Part shown: positions 25,991 through 35,168 of the stretch, in pieces
How the letters are laid out: the number at the start of each line of letters is the position of its first letter
Position numbering within the stretch: the stretch's first letter is position 1
Assembly: GCA_036503065.1 (NCBI GenBank)
Contig: DASXXM010000151.1
Span: forward strand, 1-64,000
Origin: DATEPR01 sp036503065
GTDB lineage: Bacteria; Actinomycetota; Actinomycetes; Mycobacteriales; Pseudonocardiaceae
Reading direction: 5' to 3'
Length of the DNA stretch: 64,000 nucleotides
Made by a program: the position numbers and the translations under genes
Notes under the pieces: model-generated
What the model was told of the DNA's origin: nothing
The model's database searches: none
Seen by the model: only the letters and a program-made list of their open reading frames with translations

Positions 25991-26216
25991 GACCCACGCT
26001 CCTTTGCGAGTGCCAGCTGATCACTCCGCAGTATGCCCGCAACCGCACCCGCAATCCATGCGATCGCGTTGTCGGGCGGCTCCGCTGCGGCGAGCGGCGC
26101 CGCCGGCCGGGGGAAGGCCGTCCCGCCAGCCGGTTGCACAGCAGGTGACCTGGTGATATCCGTGGATTAGCCCGCTGGGTGGATCGCCGTCAACCGTTAC
26201 CAGATGGCGGTCAGTT

Positions 26217-26410
26217 GATGCTGAATGCCAGTGCCCCGAGGCCGCCGTCGACCGTCAGGGTCTGGCCGGTCACGCACGACGCGTCTTCGCTGGCCAGGAA
26301 GCTTACGCGGGGCGGCGACCTAGTCAAGTCGAGCGGGCCGTCGCATCGGCACCCCGCCCTGCGGACCGACGCCTCGAAATGCCCGAGATCACGAGTCCGG
26401 TCCGGGTGCG
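26217..26410 (-). pseudogene. Remnant of an SDR gene 3' end (duplicate of the adjacent FabG-like gene)
   Basis: On the minus strand the last 30 or so codons read FLASEDASCVTGQTLTVDGG and end in AFSIN, nearly the same as the tail of the intact SDR at 26630. Upstream the similarity continues (DLGHFEASVRR) but needs a frameshift. No 5' part remains. This is a decayed partial duplicate, separated from the intact copy by a peptidase fragment. Confidence 0.85.
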
Positions 26411-26427
26411 CGCGCCGGACGATCGCC

Positions 26428-26637
26428 GATGTGAGTGCCGTGGCCGACCCGAACACCGGTGTCGCCGTCTTCGACAGCACCTCGTCCGGTGGCTTGTCGG
26501 GCTGGTTGGTGTTCGGTGGCACCAGTGTCGCGTCGCCGCTCATCGCCACCGTGTACGCGTTGGCGGGCAACGCATCCTCGGTCACCTACGCTTCGTTCCC
26601 CTACTCACACACGTCCTGGGCACCGCCGGTCAAGTGA
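26428..26637 (+). pseudogene. C-terminal fragment of a sedolisin/subtilisin-like serine peptidase
   Basis: The plus frame reads DVSAVADPNTGVAVFDS, then WLVFGGTSVASPLIATVYAL. The GGTSVASP box carries the catalytic Ser of S53/S8 peptidases, here in the sedolisin style. Nothing upstream supplies the rest of the enzyme, because the sequence switches to the SDR remnant. The frame stops at 26635-26637, inside the 3' end of the neighbouring SDR gene. It is a transported or broken fragment. Confidence 0.75.
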
Positions 26638-27403
26638 TACTGAATGCCGAGGCCGCGAGACCGCCGTCGACCGTCAACGTCTGACCGGTGACGTACGACG
26701 CGCCGTCACTTGCCAGGAATCGAACACAGGCCGCGATCTCCTCGACCCGACCCGGCCGCCGCATCGGTACCTTCCTGCGGGCCGAATCCTCGAAGTGCCC
26801 CACCTCGTGCGTGAGATCCGTTCGAACCAATCCGGGAGCGACCGCGTTCACCGTGATTCCCTTGGGTGCCATCTCGACAGCCAATGCCCGGGTCAGGCCG
26901 GCGAGGCCGGATTTGGCCGCGACGTAATTGGCAACCCCGGGTAGCGCCTGTTGCGCGAGGATCGACGTAATATTGATGATGCGGCCGTGCCGTGCCCGCA
27001 CCATCGGACCGAGCGCTCGCGCCGACGCCCGGTAAGCGGCCGTCAGGTTCACGTCCAGAACCTGATGCCATTCCTTGTCCGCCATCCCGAGCAACAAGCC
27101 ATCGGCCCGGACACCGGCGTTGTTCACCAGGACCGCCACGTGCCCGAAGTATTCTTCCAGTGCGTCGAACGACTGATCTATCGCCTGTGGATCACCCAGG
27201 TCACACGCCATCGCGATCGCGGTACCGCCGGACAGTTCGATATCGGACGCGACCGACTCGGCGGCTTCACGATTCCGTACGAAACCAACCGCCACCGGCC
27301 GGCCGGCCGCGGCCAGTTCTCGCGCGATCGCCGCTCCGATACCCCGGGAACCGCCGGTCACGAAGGCACAGCCCGCTGATCGGACGTCCTGCGGGTCCAC
27401 CAC
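26630..27403 (-). CDS. 3-oxoacyl-ACP reductase-like short-chain dehydrogenase
   Basis: 257-residue classical SDR: cofactor motif TGGSRGIG near residue 17, NNAG, and catalytic Ser in NITSILAQ with YVAAK. The tail SYVTGQTLTVDGG is typical of FabG-like reductases. It should reduce a beta-keto group with NADPH. In the A-factor pathway a reductase acts on the butenolide phosphate after AfsA; given the AfsA and HAD genes just upstream this role is likely (inference). The start is GTG 27403, 16 bases after the HAD stop. It is the last gene of the leftward arm. Confidence 0.92.
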   Translation of the reverse strand: MVDPQDVRSAGCAFVTGGSRGIGAAIARELAAAGRPVAVGFVRNREAAESVASDIELSGGTAIAMACDLGDPQAIDQSFDALEEYFGHVAVLVNNAGVRADGLLLGMADKEWHQVLDVNLTAAYRASARALGPMVRARHGRIINITSILAQQALPGVANYVAAKSGLAGLTRALAVEMAPKGITVNAVAPGLVRTDLTHEVGHFEDSARRKVPMRRPGRVEEIAACVRFLASDGASYVTGQTLTVDGGLAASAFSIT

Positions 27404-27419
27404 TGTCTGCTCGCTTTCG

Positions 27420-28040
27420 TCAGGTGATCAGTGGCCAGAGTTGCTCGGCGGCGGAGCCGCTGTCGACGAAGTGAATGGCATGCCACCCAGCGGCTTCGGC
27501 GCCGACGCAGTTGTCAAGCACGTCGTCGATCAGCACGCACTCAGCGGGCCGGACCCCTGCCCGTATGGCCGCAAGACTGAAGATCTCCTTGCTCGGCTTG
27601 CGAGCGCCCACCTCGAAGGACAGCACCACGTGATCGAACAACTCGTCCGCATCGACCATTCGGCGCCAGTACTTGTCCCAGGTCGGGACCATGTTGGACA
27701 TCATGCTGACACCAACACCCTGATGCCGTACCGCGCGTAGTGTGTCGATCCATTCCTGATTCGCCGGGCGGCCGTCGAACCACGCCTCGCCGAAACTGCT
27801 GACGTGGATGGGCCTGCCCAATGCCTCGGACATGTACCCCAACCATTCCTGCTCGCCGACCAGTGGGGTGTCCAACGGCTCAAGAATGTCCGACGTGCCA
27901 TATCGGGCGCTGACCGTCGCCGCGGCACGCAGGAACTCGCTCCGGTCGAGCCCGTGCGTTGCGCAGAACGCGGCAAGACTGTCCGCGACCGGAGGGGTCA
28001 GGACGCCGCCGAAGTCGGTCCACACCGCACTGACGTTCAT
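27420..28040 (-). CDS. HAD-superfamily hydrolase, candidate phosphatase
   Basis: 206 residues. Motif I reads WTDFGGVLTPP, with the nucleophile Asp followed by F rather than D as in many HAD-IA proteins; motif II is SMMSN; motif III Lys is in GARKPSKEIF; motif IV is VLIDDVLDNC. A cap domain lies between motifs I and II. HAD phosphatases dephosphorylate the phosphorylated lactone or furan made by AfsA/MmfL enzymes in known signalling pathways. The ATG at 28040 overlaps the AfsA stop, supporting that role. A haloacid dehalogenase function is possible but less favoured. Confidence 0.88.
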   Translation of the reverse strand: MNVSAVWTDFGGVLTPPVADSLAAFCATHGLDRSEFLRAAATVSARYGTSDILEPLDTPLVGEQEWLGYMSEALGRPIHVSSFGEAWFDGRPANQEWIDTLRAVRHQGVGVSMMSNMVPTWDKYWRRMVDADELFDHVVLSFEVGARKPSKEIFSLAAIRAGVRPAECVLIDDVLDNCVGAEAAGWHAIHFVDSGSAAEQLWPLIT

Positions 28041-29035
28041 GACTGCGCCAGAATTCGGGTCATGGTCAGCTCGACCTCGGCGACGACGTTGCCGTCCTGC
28101 TCGATGACAACGGACATGTCGAGCGAGGAATCATCGGGAGCGGGCGGCGTGGCGCGAACGGTGACGGTCGAGTCCAGTTCCGCGAATCGCATGAACCTGC
28201 CGGCCAGCCTGGTGAGGTGCCAGTCCGCGATCGCGCGGCCCGATGCGGTCACCGCCGCCAGGGTCAACTGTCGGGCGGCCTCGGTGAGAATCTGCATCGT
28301 CACGTGGTCGTACGAATGGTCGAAGAGCGCGCGATTCGCCAGCGGCAGTGCCACCCGCGCCGACACCTCGCCGGCAGTATGCGCCAGACCCGCCAACACG
28401 ACATTCAGCCGATCGCGCCTGCCCACCGTGTACGGCGCGACCAGTTCCGGGTCCCGCTGATCGACCAGGTCGGCCGTCCACGGCGGTGGATCACCCCGCT
28501 GCGCGGTACGGAGCAGGTCGAGTTCTTCATAGGCCAGGAACAAACTGCTGGCCTGCAGGGTGGCGATCTGCTGGCCCTTGACGAAGACCCGCTGCTGGCA
28601 GGTACCGGAGCGCGGCCGGCCGCGGCGCACGCGCGTCCAGGTGAACTCGCTGTCGACGCGCAACCCGATGACCGGGTCGTCACCGCGCCACGTTCCCGGC
28701 ACGGCAACCCGCAGATCCCAGTCTTCGGTGATCAGCACGACGCCCGTGGACACACCCAACTCGTAGGCGGTCGCAAGCCCCGCCTGCCGGCAGACCTCCA
28801 TCATGAGAAGCGGATCCACCGCCGATTCGCTACCGAGGTGGTCGTTGAAGTACCGGTGACAGGTCGGCAGTTGCGCGGCAAGTGCGACTCGCCTGTCGCC
28901 CAGTGGCCGCACGTCGGTGATGAACACCTCGGAAACCGCTGCCCGGTGCACCATACGGCGATCGATCGTGCGATCGAAGGACAGCGCGATGTCCTCGTCG
29001 AGCTGCCATTCCGCTGCGACGCTGACGTCCGTCAC
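28037..29035 (-). CDS. AfsA/ScbA-family protein (A-factor biosynthesis hotdog repeat), first copy
   Basis: 332 residues with two AfsA-type hotdog repeats. The first is VHRAAVSEVFITDVRPLG with CHRYFNDHL and DPLLMMEVCRQAG; the second is VALPLANRALFDHSYDHV with EAARQLTLAA. AfsA enzymes join a beta-ketoacyl-ACP to dihydroxyacetone phosphate to give a fatty ester that cyclises to a butenolide phosphate. GTG 29035 starts 1 base after the stop of a SnoaL-like gene. The HAD and SDR genes follow with overlap or a 16-base gap, matching the order of chemistry in butanolide synthesis. Confidence 0.92.
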   Translation of the reverse strand: MTDVSVAAEWQLDEDIALSFDRTIDRRMVHRAAVSEVFITDVRPLGDRRVALAAQLPTCHRYFNDHLGSESAVDPLLMMEVCRQAGLATAYELGVSTGVVLITEDWDLRVAVPGTWRGDDPVIGLRVDSEFTWTRVRRGRPRSGTCQQRVFVKGQQIATLQASSLFLAYEELDLLRTAQRGDPPPWTADLVDQRDPELVAPYTVGRRDRLNVVLAGLAHTAGEVSARVALPLANRALFDHSYDHVTMQILTEAARQLTLAAVTASGRAIADWHLTRLAGRFMRFAELDSTVTVRATPPAPDDSSLDMSVVIEQDGNVVAEVELTMTRILAQS

Positions 29036-29036
29036 G

Positions 29037-29399
29037 CTACGCGCCGCCGAACATGTACAGCGCGGTGATCTTGCCGGCGTCATCGCGGATGAGGAAGTCC
29101 CGACCCGTTCGGAGGATGTTGCCGCTGGCGTCCGCGATGTCCCACTCCTGCTGGATCGAATCGTGGTTGGTCACCGTGTTACCGAAGCCGAAGACGAAAC
29201 CCGCCCCTTGGATCTGCTCCTTGTTCACTTGGGCGATGTTCGCCTCGATCTCGTCGATGCCCGAGAAGCGGAGGTTCTCCCCCGCCACGTGGTGCACGGC
29301 GGATTCGGCGAAGACGTTGTGCACCAAGGCATGACGACGTTCATCGTCGTGCGTCCGCCAGGCCTCGAGAAGATCACCCATGAGTTCTTTGGCTTCCAT
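29037..29399 (-). CDS. SnoaL-like/NTF2-fold protein (120 aa)
   Basis: Single NTF2-like domain of 120 residues. It opens MEAKELMGDLL and ends GRDFLIRDDAGKITALYMF, the strand pair typical of SnoaL-like proteins. It is clearly related to the protein at 30248-30607 (similar DAVHHI/SAVHHV, ANIAQV and ending ALYMF). Members can be cyclases, isomerases, dehydratases or non-catalytic. The ATG at 29399 has GGAAAG upstream, and an alternative longer start is not needed. It sits directly before the AfsA gene. Confidence 0.88.
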   Translation of the reverse strand: MEAKELMGDLLEAWRTHDDERRHALVHNVFAESAVHHVAGENLRFSGIDEIEANIAQVNKEQIQGAGFVFGFGNTVTNHDSIQQEWDIADASGNILRTGRDFLIRDDAGKITALYMFGGA

Positions 29400-29410
29400 T
29401 TTCTTTCCTT

Positions 29411-29836
29411 TCATGTCAGGGCCGAGTAGAACCGCTCCAGCATCGGTATGTCGGACAGGTGGGTGTCGATGGTGGCGATGCGACCGGACCGGAGCGTGAA
29501 GACCAGGGCCAGCCATTCGTCGAGTTCGACGGGCCGTACCGCCGTGTTGTGAATGGTCGCGACGATGCTGCGGTAGCCGATGAGCATGTGCTGTGGATCG
29601 ACCGTAAGCTTGGCGGCATCGATTACCTGAGCCCTGGCCACCACGGCCTCCCGCCCGACCGCGAGTCCGGAGATCCGCGAATTGCCGGGCAGATACCAGA
29701 CAACATCCGGATCAAGCAGTTCGGCCACCCGGTCCCAGTCCTGCCGCCTTGACGCGACCAGCATCTCCGTGACGACGGCGCGGTCTGCCCCAGTCACGAT
29801 TTCCGTCTCTGTTGCCACGATGGCATCTTGTGACAT
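29411..29836 (-). CDS. SnoaL-like/NTF2-fold protein (141 aa)
   Basis: NTF2-like domain: VTEMLVASRRQDWDRVAELL helix, then DPDVVWYLPGNSRISG, and the closing strands VFTLRSGRIATIDTHLSD. It is more distant from the other two SnoaL-like proteins, closer to the group annotated as nuclear transport factor 2 or ketosteroid-isomerase-like. It is co-directional with its neighbours, 11 bases before the next gene. Substrate unknown; cyclisation or isomerisation of a polyketide-like intermediate is possible. Confidence 0.88.
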   Translation of the reverse strand: MSQDAIVATETEIVTGADRAVVTEMLVASRRQDWDRVAELLDPDVVWYLPGNSRISGLAVGREAVVARAQVIDAAKLTVDPQHMLIGYRSIVATIHNTAVRPVELDEWLALVFTLRSGRIATIDTHLSDIPMLERFYSALT

Positions 29837-29860
29837 ACCGGTACCCCTTCGATTCGATTA

Positions 29861-30603
<743 letters not shown>

Positions 30604-30607
<4 letters not shown>

Positions 30608-32022
30608 TGGTTCGTAACTTCCTTCACCGTTGTTGATGGGACAAGCATCTCGGCGTTCGCCGCCGGAGCAACCGGATTCGTCCGGGCTCCTGGAAGGATT
30701 GTAGCCACAACGAGCGACCCGACGCCCGCCACGCAAGCCGCCGCGACCATCGGGGCCGTCAGATTGTGAAAGCCTGTCGACGCCACACTTCCCATGATCG
30801 CGATTCCCAGAGCCCCACCGAGGTTCATCGCCACGTCGGCGACAGCGGAGCCGGCTGCCGACTGCTCGGCCGATGCGGCGCCTACGATCGATTCCACCGA
30901 GGTGGGAGCGCCGAATCCGATGCCGAGTCCGAGTACCCCGAGTGCGATGAGCACCCGCAGGCCCGACGGAGGCCCGCCGATCGCCATAAGAACCATGGAC
31001 GCGGCGACCAGCAACGGGCCGAGCGCCGACACCGGTCCGAGTCCGAACCGCTGTACCAACTTGGGTGCTTGCGGCGCGACAAGAATCACCGTGCACATCC
31101 CGAGCAGGTGCAGCCCGGCGATCAGGGGACGGTCGTGCAAGGTGAGCTGCAAATACTGGGTTACTACGAACAAACCCCCGGTCACCCCGAAGAAGATGGT
31201 CGAGATCGTCACGAGCGGTCCGCCGAACAAGCGGTTGGAGAAGACGGCGTGACTGAGCATCGGGGTGCGCGTGCGCCGCTCCCACCAGATGAAGGTGGCC
31301 AGGACAGCAGCGCCACCAACGATGAGTGCCAGCGTGCGGGCCGACGTCCAGCCCTGTGACGGCGCCTCGATGATGCCGCCGACGAGCGCAAGCGAGCCGA
31401 CGACCGAGAGCACCAGGCCAGGAATGTCCAAGCCGAGATGGTTCTCGTTGCGGGATTCGGGGATCAGCAGCAGGCATCCGACGATCGCGGCGGCGATGAT
31501 CGGAATATTGATCAGGAAGACCGAGCCCCACCAGAAGTTCTGCAGCAACAGTCCCCCGACGATCGGGCCCAACGGGACGCCCAGGGTGGCGACGCCCACC
31601 CAGAGCCCCATGGCCTTGGCCCGCTCCGCAGGTGGGAACACGTCCCGCAGGATCGCGAGGGTGCAGGGCATGATCATGGCCGCACCCAGCCCCATACCGG
31701 CTCGGGCCGCGATCAGCATTTCCGGTGACCGGGCGAAGGCCGCTGCCGATGAGGCGGCGAGAAAGACCAGCAGACCGACGAGAAACCCGCGCCGACGACC
31801 GAAACGGTCCGCGAACGCGCCGAAGAAGAGGATCGGCGCGGCGAAGGCCAGCGCGTAGGCATCCACCGTCCACTGCAGCTGCCCGGTGGACGCGCCGAGC
31901 TCGGTTTTGATCGACGGCACCGCCATGGTGATGATCAGACTGTCCAGAGCCGTGATGATCAGCGCAAGACACATGACGCCGAGGATCGCCCAACGGCGTG
32001 GGTGACCCGTGGTCGAGTTCAT
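30604..32022 (-). CDS. DHA2-family MFS exporter
   Basis: 472 residues with about 14 membrane segments. Motif A is FGAFADRFGRRRG and motif C is in LGVPLGPIVGG, which define proton-driven drug exporters of the EmrB/QacA type. It is the first gene of the leftward arm and is transcribed from a divergent region carrying two perfect palindromes next to a TetR gene, the usual layout for ligand-induced export. It probably exports the product of this cluster. Confidence 0.93.
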
Positions 32023-32064
32023 AGTGGCCTTTCCCGCAACGATCAGCTCCTACAACGATCAAAG

Positions 32065-32105
32065 TTGACGTTGTCAATCTAGCGGGGTCGTGTTGACGGC
32101 GTCAA
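32065..32105. promoter_or_regulatory. Two TetR-type operators, TTGAC-N3-GTCAA
   Basis: Two identical-armed palindromes, TTGACGTTGTCAA at 32065-32077 and TTGACGGCGTCAA at 32093-32105, are 28 bases apart centre to centre. They lie in the 101-base gap between the divergent MFS exporter and TetR genes. The second ends 18 bases before the TetR start. The spacing is close to three helical turns, which fits cooperative binding of TetR dimers on one face. Confidence 0.85.
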
Positions 32106-32123
32106 CTACGTACCCTGCATGAT

Positions 32124-32738
32124 GTGAGTCAACCCACGGGCGATGTAGGCGCCGCGCTGGTGGCTGCGGCCAGCGACCTGCTGACGCGCGGCGGTCCCGA
32201 GTTCGTGACCCTGCGCGCGGTCGGCAGGGCAACCGGCGTGTCGCGCACGGCGCCGTACCGCCACTTCACCGACAAGGATGACCTGCTCAGTGCGGTAGCC
32301 GCGGAGAGCATGAATCGTCTCACCGAGGCGATGCGGCACGGGGCGGCCGACGAGGCCGCGGGAGGGACGCCACTTTCCCGGGCCTGCCTCGGCTACGCGA
32401 GAGCCGCGATGGAGCGACCGGCCCACTATCGCCTCATGTTCGGCGACTTTCCGATCAACAGGCCGAGTGCGGAGCTCGAACGCGCGGCGGACGAGTGCGC
32501 CAAGGTGCTCTACGACCTCGTCGCCGAAGCCCAGAGCGAGGGCGTTCTCCCCGCGGTCGACGTACGCGAAGTCGGCACGTTGCTGTGGGCGGCACTGCAT
32601 GGCTTGGTGGACCTCACACTGACTCGCCATCTCCATGAACCGCGCACTGTCGACGGCGTCGATGCCATGCCGACCCTTGTCGCGGTTGCCATACAGAACT
32701 GGGTCACCGGCAAAGCCGCTCCCCACGTCCGATCGTAA
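32124..32738 (+). CDS. TetR-family repressor
   Basis: 204 residues. The N-terminal HTH reads TLRAVGRATGVSRTAPYRHF, followed by a ligand-binding C-terminal domain of the WHG-like type (RPAHYRLMFGDF). Start GTG 32124. It sits divergent from the MFS exporter with two palindromic sites between them, so it very likely represses the exporter operon and itself. It is not of the ArpA gamma-butyrolactone-receptor type by its HTH sequence. The inducing ligand is probably the cluster product or an intermediate (inference). Confidence 0.93.
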   Translation: MSQPTGDVGAALVAAASDLLTRGGPEFVTLRAVGRATGVSRTAPYRHFTDKDDLLSAVAAESMNRLTEAMRHGAADEAAGGTPLSRACLGYARAAMERPAHYRLMFGDFPINRPSAELERAADECAKVLYDLVAEAQSEGVLPAVDVREVGTLLWAALHGLVDLTLTRHLHEPRTVDGVDAMPTLVAVAIQNWVTGKAAPHVRS

Positions 32739-32880
32739 CGCGCTTCGACGGACGCCTCCCGTATTTGGCCACTGTTCGCGTGCAACCCATGGACGCGTTC
32801 CGTCGGTCGCAACGAAACCTGGGACTTCCCGTATCGTCGCCACTGCTCCGATGGAGCCATGGACGAAGGGAAGCCAAAAA

Positions 32881-33834
32881 ATGATGCGGAGAACAAGTCT
32901 GGCCGGCCTCGACGTGTCGGCACAGGGACTCGGCTGCATGGGTATGAGCGAATGGTATGGCCCGACCGACTGGGACCGGTCGATCTCGACGATCCGGCGC
33001 GCTATCGACCTTGGCGTAACGCTTTTCGACACCGCCGACATCTATGGTGCCGGTCACAACGAGGTGCTCGTCGGCCGTGCGATCACCGGGCACCCCGACG
33101 CCGTGCAGATCGCGACGAAGTTCGGCATCGATCGCAGCGCGGGCGACGGCAATCGAGTGCATCGCGGCGAGGCCGCCTACGTCAAGCGGTCGTGCGATGC
33201 GTCGCTGCTGCGACTCGGTATCGACACGATCGACCTGTTCTACCTGCACCGACCGCCGGACACCGCAGAAATCGAGGAGACGGTCGGCGCGATGGGTGAG
33301 TTGGTGGCCGAAGGCAAGGTGCGCCACCTAGGACTGTCTGATGTGGATAGTAGTCTGCTGCGCCGGGCACACGCGGTGCACTCGATTGCAGCAGTGCAGA
33401 CCGAGTACTCGTTGTGGAGCCGCAAGCCCGAGTCGACGCTGTTGAACACTATGCGCGAGCTGGGTGTCGGGCTGGTGCCGTACGCGCCGCTCGGACGCGG
33501 CTTCCTTGCGGGCAGCGTGACCCGTGATTCGCTGGTGGACAGTGACATCCGCACATCGCGACCCGCCATGCAGTCCTGGCAGGCGATCCCGTCTATCGCA
33601 CAGGTCGTGGACTCGATCGCCGAGGCACAGGCGGTGACATCGGCGCAAGTCGCGCTCGCCTGGGTTTATGCCCAGGAGGTCCGCTGGGGCGTCCCCATCG
33701 TGCCGATTCCGGGTACGAAACGGGTGGCCTGGCTGGAGCAGAATGTGCGGGCGATGGACGTATCGCTCACGGACAGTGAGCGCGCCACTCTCGACGGTAT
33801 TCCGGATCGGTCCGCGGCCGCACAGCAGGCGTAG
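32881..33834 (+). CDS. Aldo/keto reductase
   Basis: 317 residues with AKR features: GLGCMGMSEWYG opening, DTADIYG with the catalytic Tyr, KFGIDR with the Lys, DLFYLHRPP with the His, and PIPGTKRVAWLEQN in the NADPH-binding C terminus. ATG 32881 (or 32884) follows GAAGGGAAG. It lies 142 bases after TetR in the same direction. It may be a cluster tailoring enzyme or a detoxifying reductase under the TetR promoter. Confidence 0.92.
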   Translation: MMRRTSLAGLDVSAQGLGCMGMSEWYGPTDWDRSISTIRRAIDLGVTLFDTADIYGAGHNEVLVGRAITGHPDAVQIATKFGIDRSAGDGNRVHRGEAAYVKRSCDASLLRLGIDTIDLFYLHRPPDTAEIEETVGAMGELVAEGKVRHLGLSDVDSSLLRRAHAVHSIAAVQTEYSLWSRKPESTLLNTMRELGVGLVPYAPLGRGFLAGSVTRDSLVDSDIRTSRPAMQSWQAIPSIAQVVDSIAEAQAVTSAQVALAWVYAQEVRWGVPIVPIPGTKRVAWLEQNVRAMDVSLTDSERATLDGIPDRSAAAQQA

Positions 33835-33982
33835 CGGAAGGCCCGGCACGGCTTCGCGGCGTGACGAACGGCACGTTTGGCAGCAAGTTGACACCGTCCA
33901 CGTCACTCGTTAGCGTGGATCGTGCTGGAAGCTTGGGGAGCGGCAGCTAGGGGGAGATCAGCATATCGGGAGATGCAGATCA

Positions 33983-34169
33983 ATGTCGATTGATTCGCGC
34001 GCATACGAACATAAGACTATTCACGACGTCGTGGTCAATCAGATCGCAGCCATCGGCAGGACACCGAGTTAATTTCACGTGACGCGACTCGTCGGACGCG
34101 TATAGAACGGCCACATTCGGCCAGGATCTCTGCAAACGGCTGCACTTCGGCCGGGCGGGAATTCAGTGA
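33983..34169 (+). pseudogene. Decayed acyl carrier protein gene
   Basis: From ATG 33983 (GGGAGATGCAGATCA upstream) the frame reads MSIDSRAYEHKTIHDVVVNQ and stops at 34070-34072. The intact ACP at 34905 begins with the similar YDRKSVEEFVIEQVEATG. The last bases before the pseudo-KAS encode AGIQ and stop, exactly as the intact ACP does. The carrier serine region is lost. It is the first half of an ancient duplicate of the ACP-KAS block. Confidence 0.75.
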
Positions 34170-34490
34170 CCAGACGGGTGGTCGTCACCGGCATCGGCGC
34201 GGTCACCCCCTCGGCATCGGCGCCGACACGCTGCACGCGGCTGCCGTACGCGGCGACAACGGAATTGTCGACGGCATGGGCCGATGTGCGGAATTCGACG
34301 GCCAGAAGATGCTCGGCCGCCGCGAAGCGCACCGGATGGACCGGTTCTGCCAGCTCGCCGTCGCGGCCGTCGATCGGGCCGGCTGGGCCGGCTGGGCCGG
34401 CTCGCCGCCGGTGCCGGCGCAGCGGGTGCCGTGTGTGATCGGCACCGCGATCGGCGGGCTCAACACGATCGAGTCGCAGCTGGCCACGCC
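34166..34490 (+). pseudogene. Truncated, frameshifted KAS II gene (duplicate of the downstream KAS II)
   Basis: The first roughly 110 codons closely match the intact KAS II at 35165: RRVVVTGIGAVTP, then after a one-base deletion near 34210 GRREAHRMDRF, PPVPAQRVPCVIGTAIGG and TIESQL. Similarity ends at about 34490. The catalytic Cys and both His are absent. It overlaps the pseudo-ACP exactly as the intact genes overlap, which shows that the whole ACP-KAS junction was duplicated. Confidence 0.9.
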
Positions 34491-34904
34491 CAGAAGCAGT
34501 CCGATCAATCAATGTTCAACCAACTCACCGCGTGGCTGCGAAATGCGCGTGCACACGATGGCATACGAAGGCAACCTCGACGTCACGAGATACACGTTGA
34601 CTCCGCACGAAGTGCCGGCTACGCTCGTTCCCAAGCTCATATTCATGGGGATTCACTGGGGAATCAACCGCGACCGTGTCTTGAGTCGTGTGGGACAAGC
34701 AGATAATTCGTGATTTACCGAATTAGTGTCACTGAATCGCTGTCTACGGGCAACAGGGGGAACTGAGGCTCGGCTCCGACGGGGTGTGTTCATCGGGTGA
34801 TTTCATTGGGGAAATCGACCACCAGGGTGTACTGAGTCGTGCTGACGCACGGCTGGTTTGTGGTTGACCAATTTCTGAAAGCGACGAGCGACAAGGGGAT
34901 AGCT
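34491..34904 (+). other. Lower-GC spacer upstream of the biosynthetic operon
   Basis: No clear gene. An open frame from ATG 34541 encodes about 57 residues (part reads PHEVPATLVPKLIFMGIHWG) but has no family match I know and no ribosome site; it may be leftover coding sequence from the duplicated block. The promoter for the rightward operon is expected within roughly 34690-34890. The ACP ribosome site is AAGGGGAT just before 34905. Confidence 0.4.
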
Positions 34905-35168
34905 ATGTCTGCTGCACTGTCCGGGTACGACCGAAAGTCGGTCGAGGAATTCGTCATCGAGCAGGTCGAGGCGACCGGCGCCGACCCCGACCTGATCGCC
35001 ACCACGGCCACCCTCGAATCGCTCGGCCTCGACTCGCTGGACGTGGTTGAACTCAGCCAGGGCGTCAAGAAGCAGATGGGGATCCCGGTGAGCCCGAAGG
35101 ACTTCGTCGACGCGCTGACCATCTCCGACGCGATCGCGGTCATCTGCCGTCAGGCGGGTATTCAGTGA
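34905..35168 (+). CDS. Acyl carrier protein
   Basis: 87-residue ACP. The phosphopantetheine Ser is in LGLDSLDVVEL near residue 43, in a normal four-helix ACP pattern. The ATG at 34905 has AAGGGGAT upstream; an earlier in-frame ATG at 34839 is less likely. Its stop overlaps the KAS II GTG. It is the first intact gene of the rightward operon and should carry the growing acyl chain for the two KAS enzymes and the AfsA protein. Confidence 0.93.
   Translation: MSAALSGYDRKSVEEFVIEQVEATGADPDLIATTATLESLGLDSLDVVELSQGVKKQMGIPVSPKDFVDALTISDAIAVICRQAGIQ

Noticed and set aside
32124..32738. ArpA-type gamma-butyrolactone receptor next to AfsA
   Set aside because: The HTH (TLRAVGRATGVSRTAPYRHF) and C-terminal domain fit a general TetR exporter repressor, not the ArpA group.
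33983..34072. A real 29-residue peptide gene
   Set aside because: Its sequence is the start of an ACP ended by a stop, followed by a matching pseudo-KAS, so it is a remnant.
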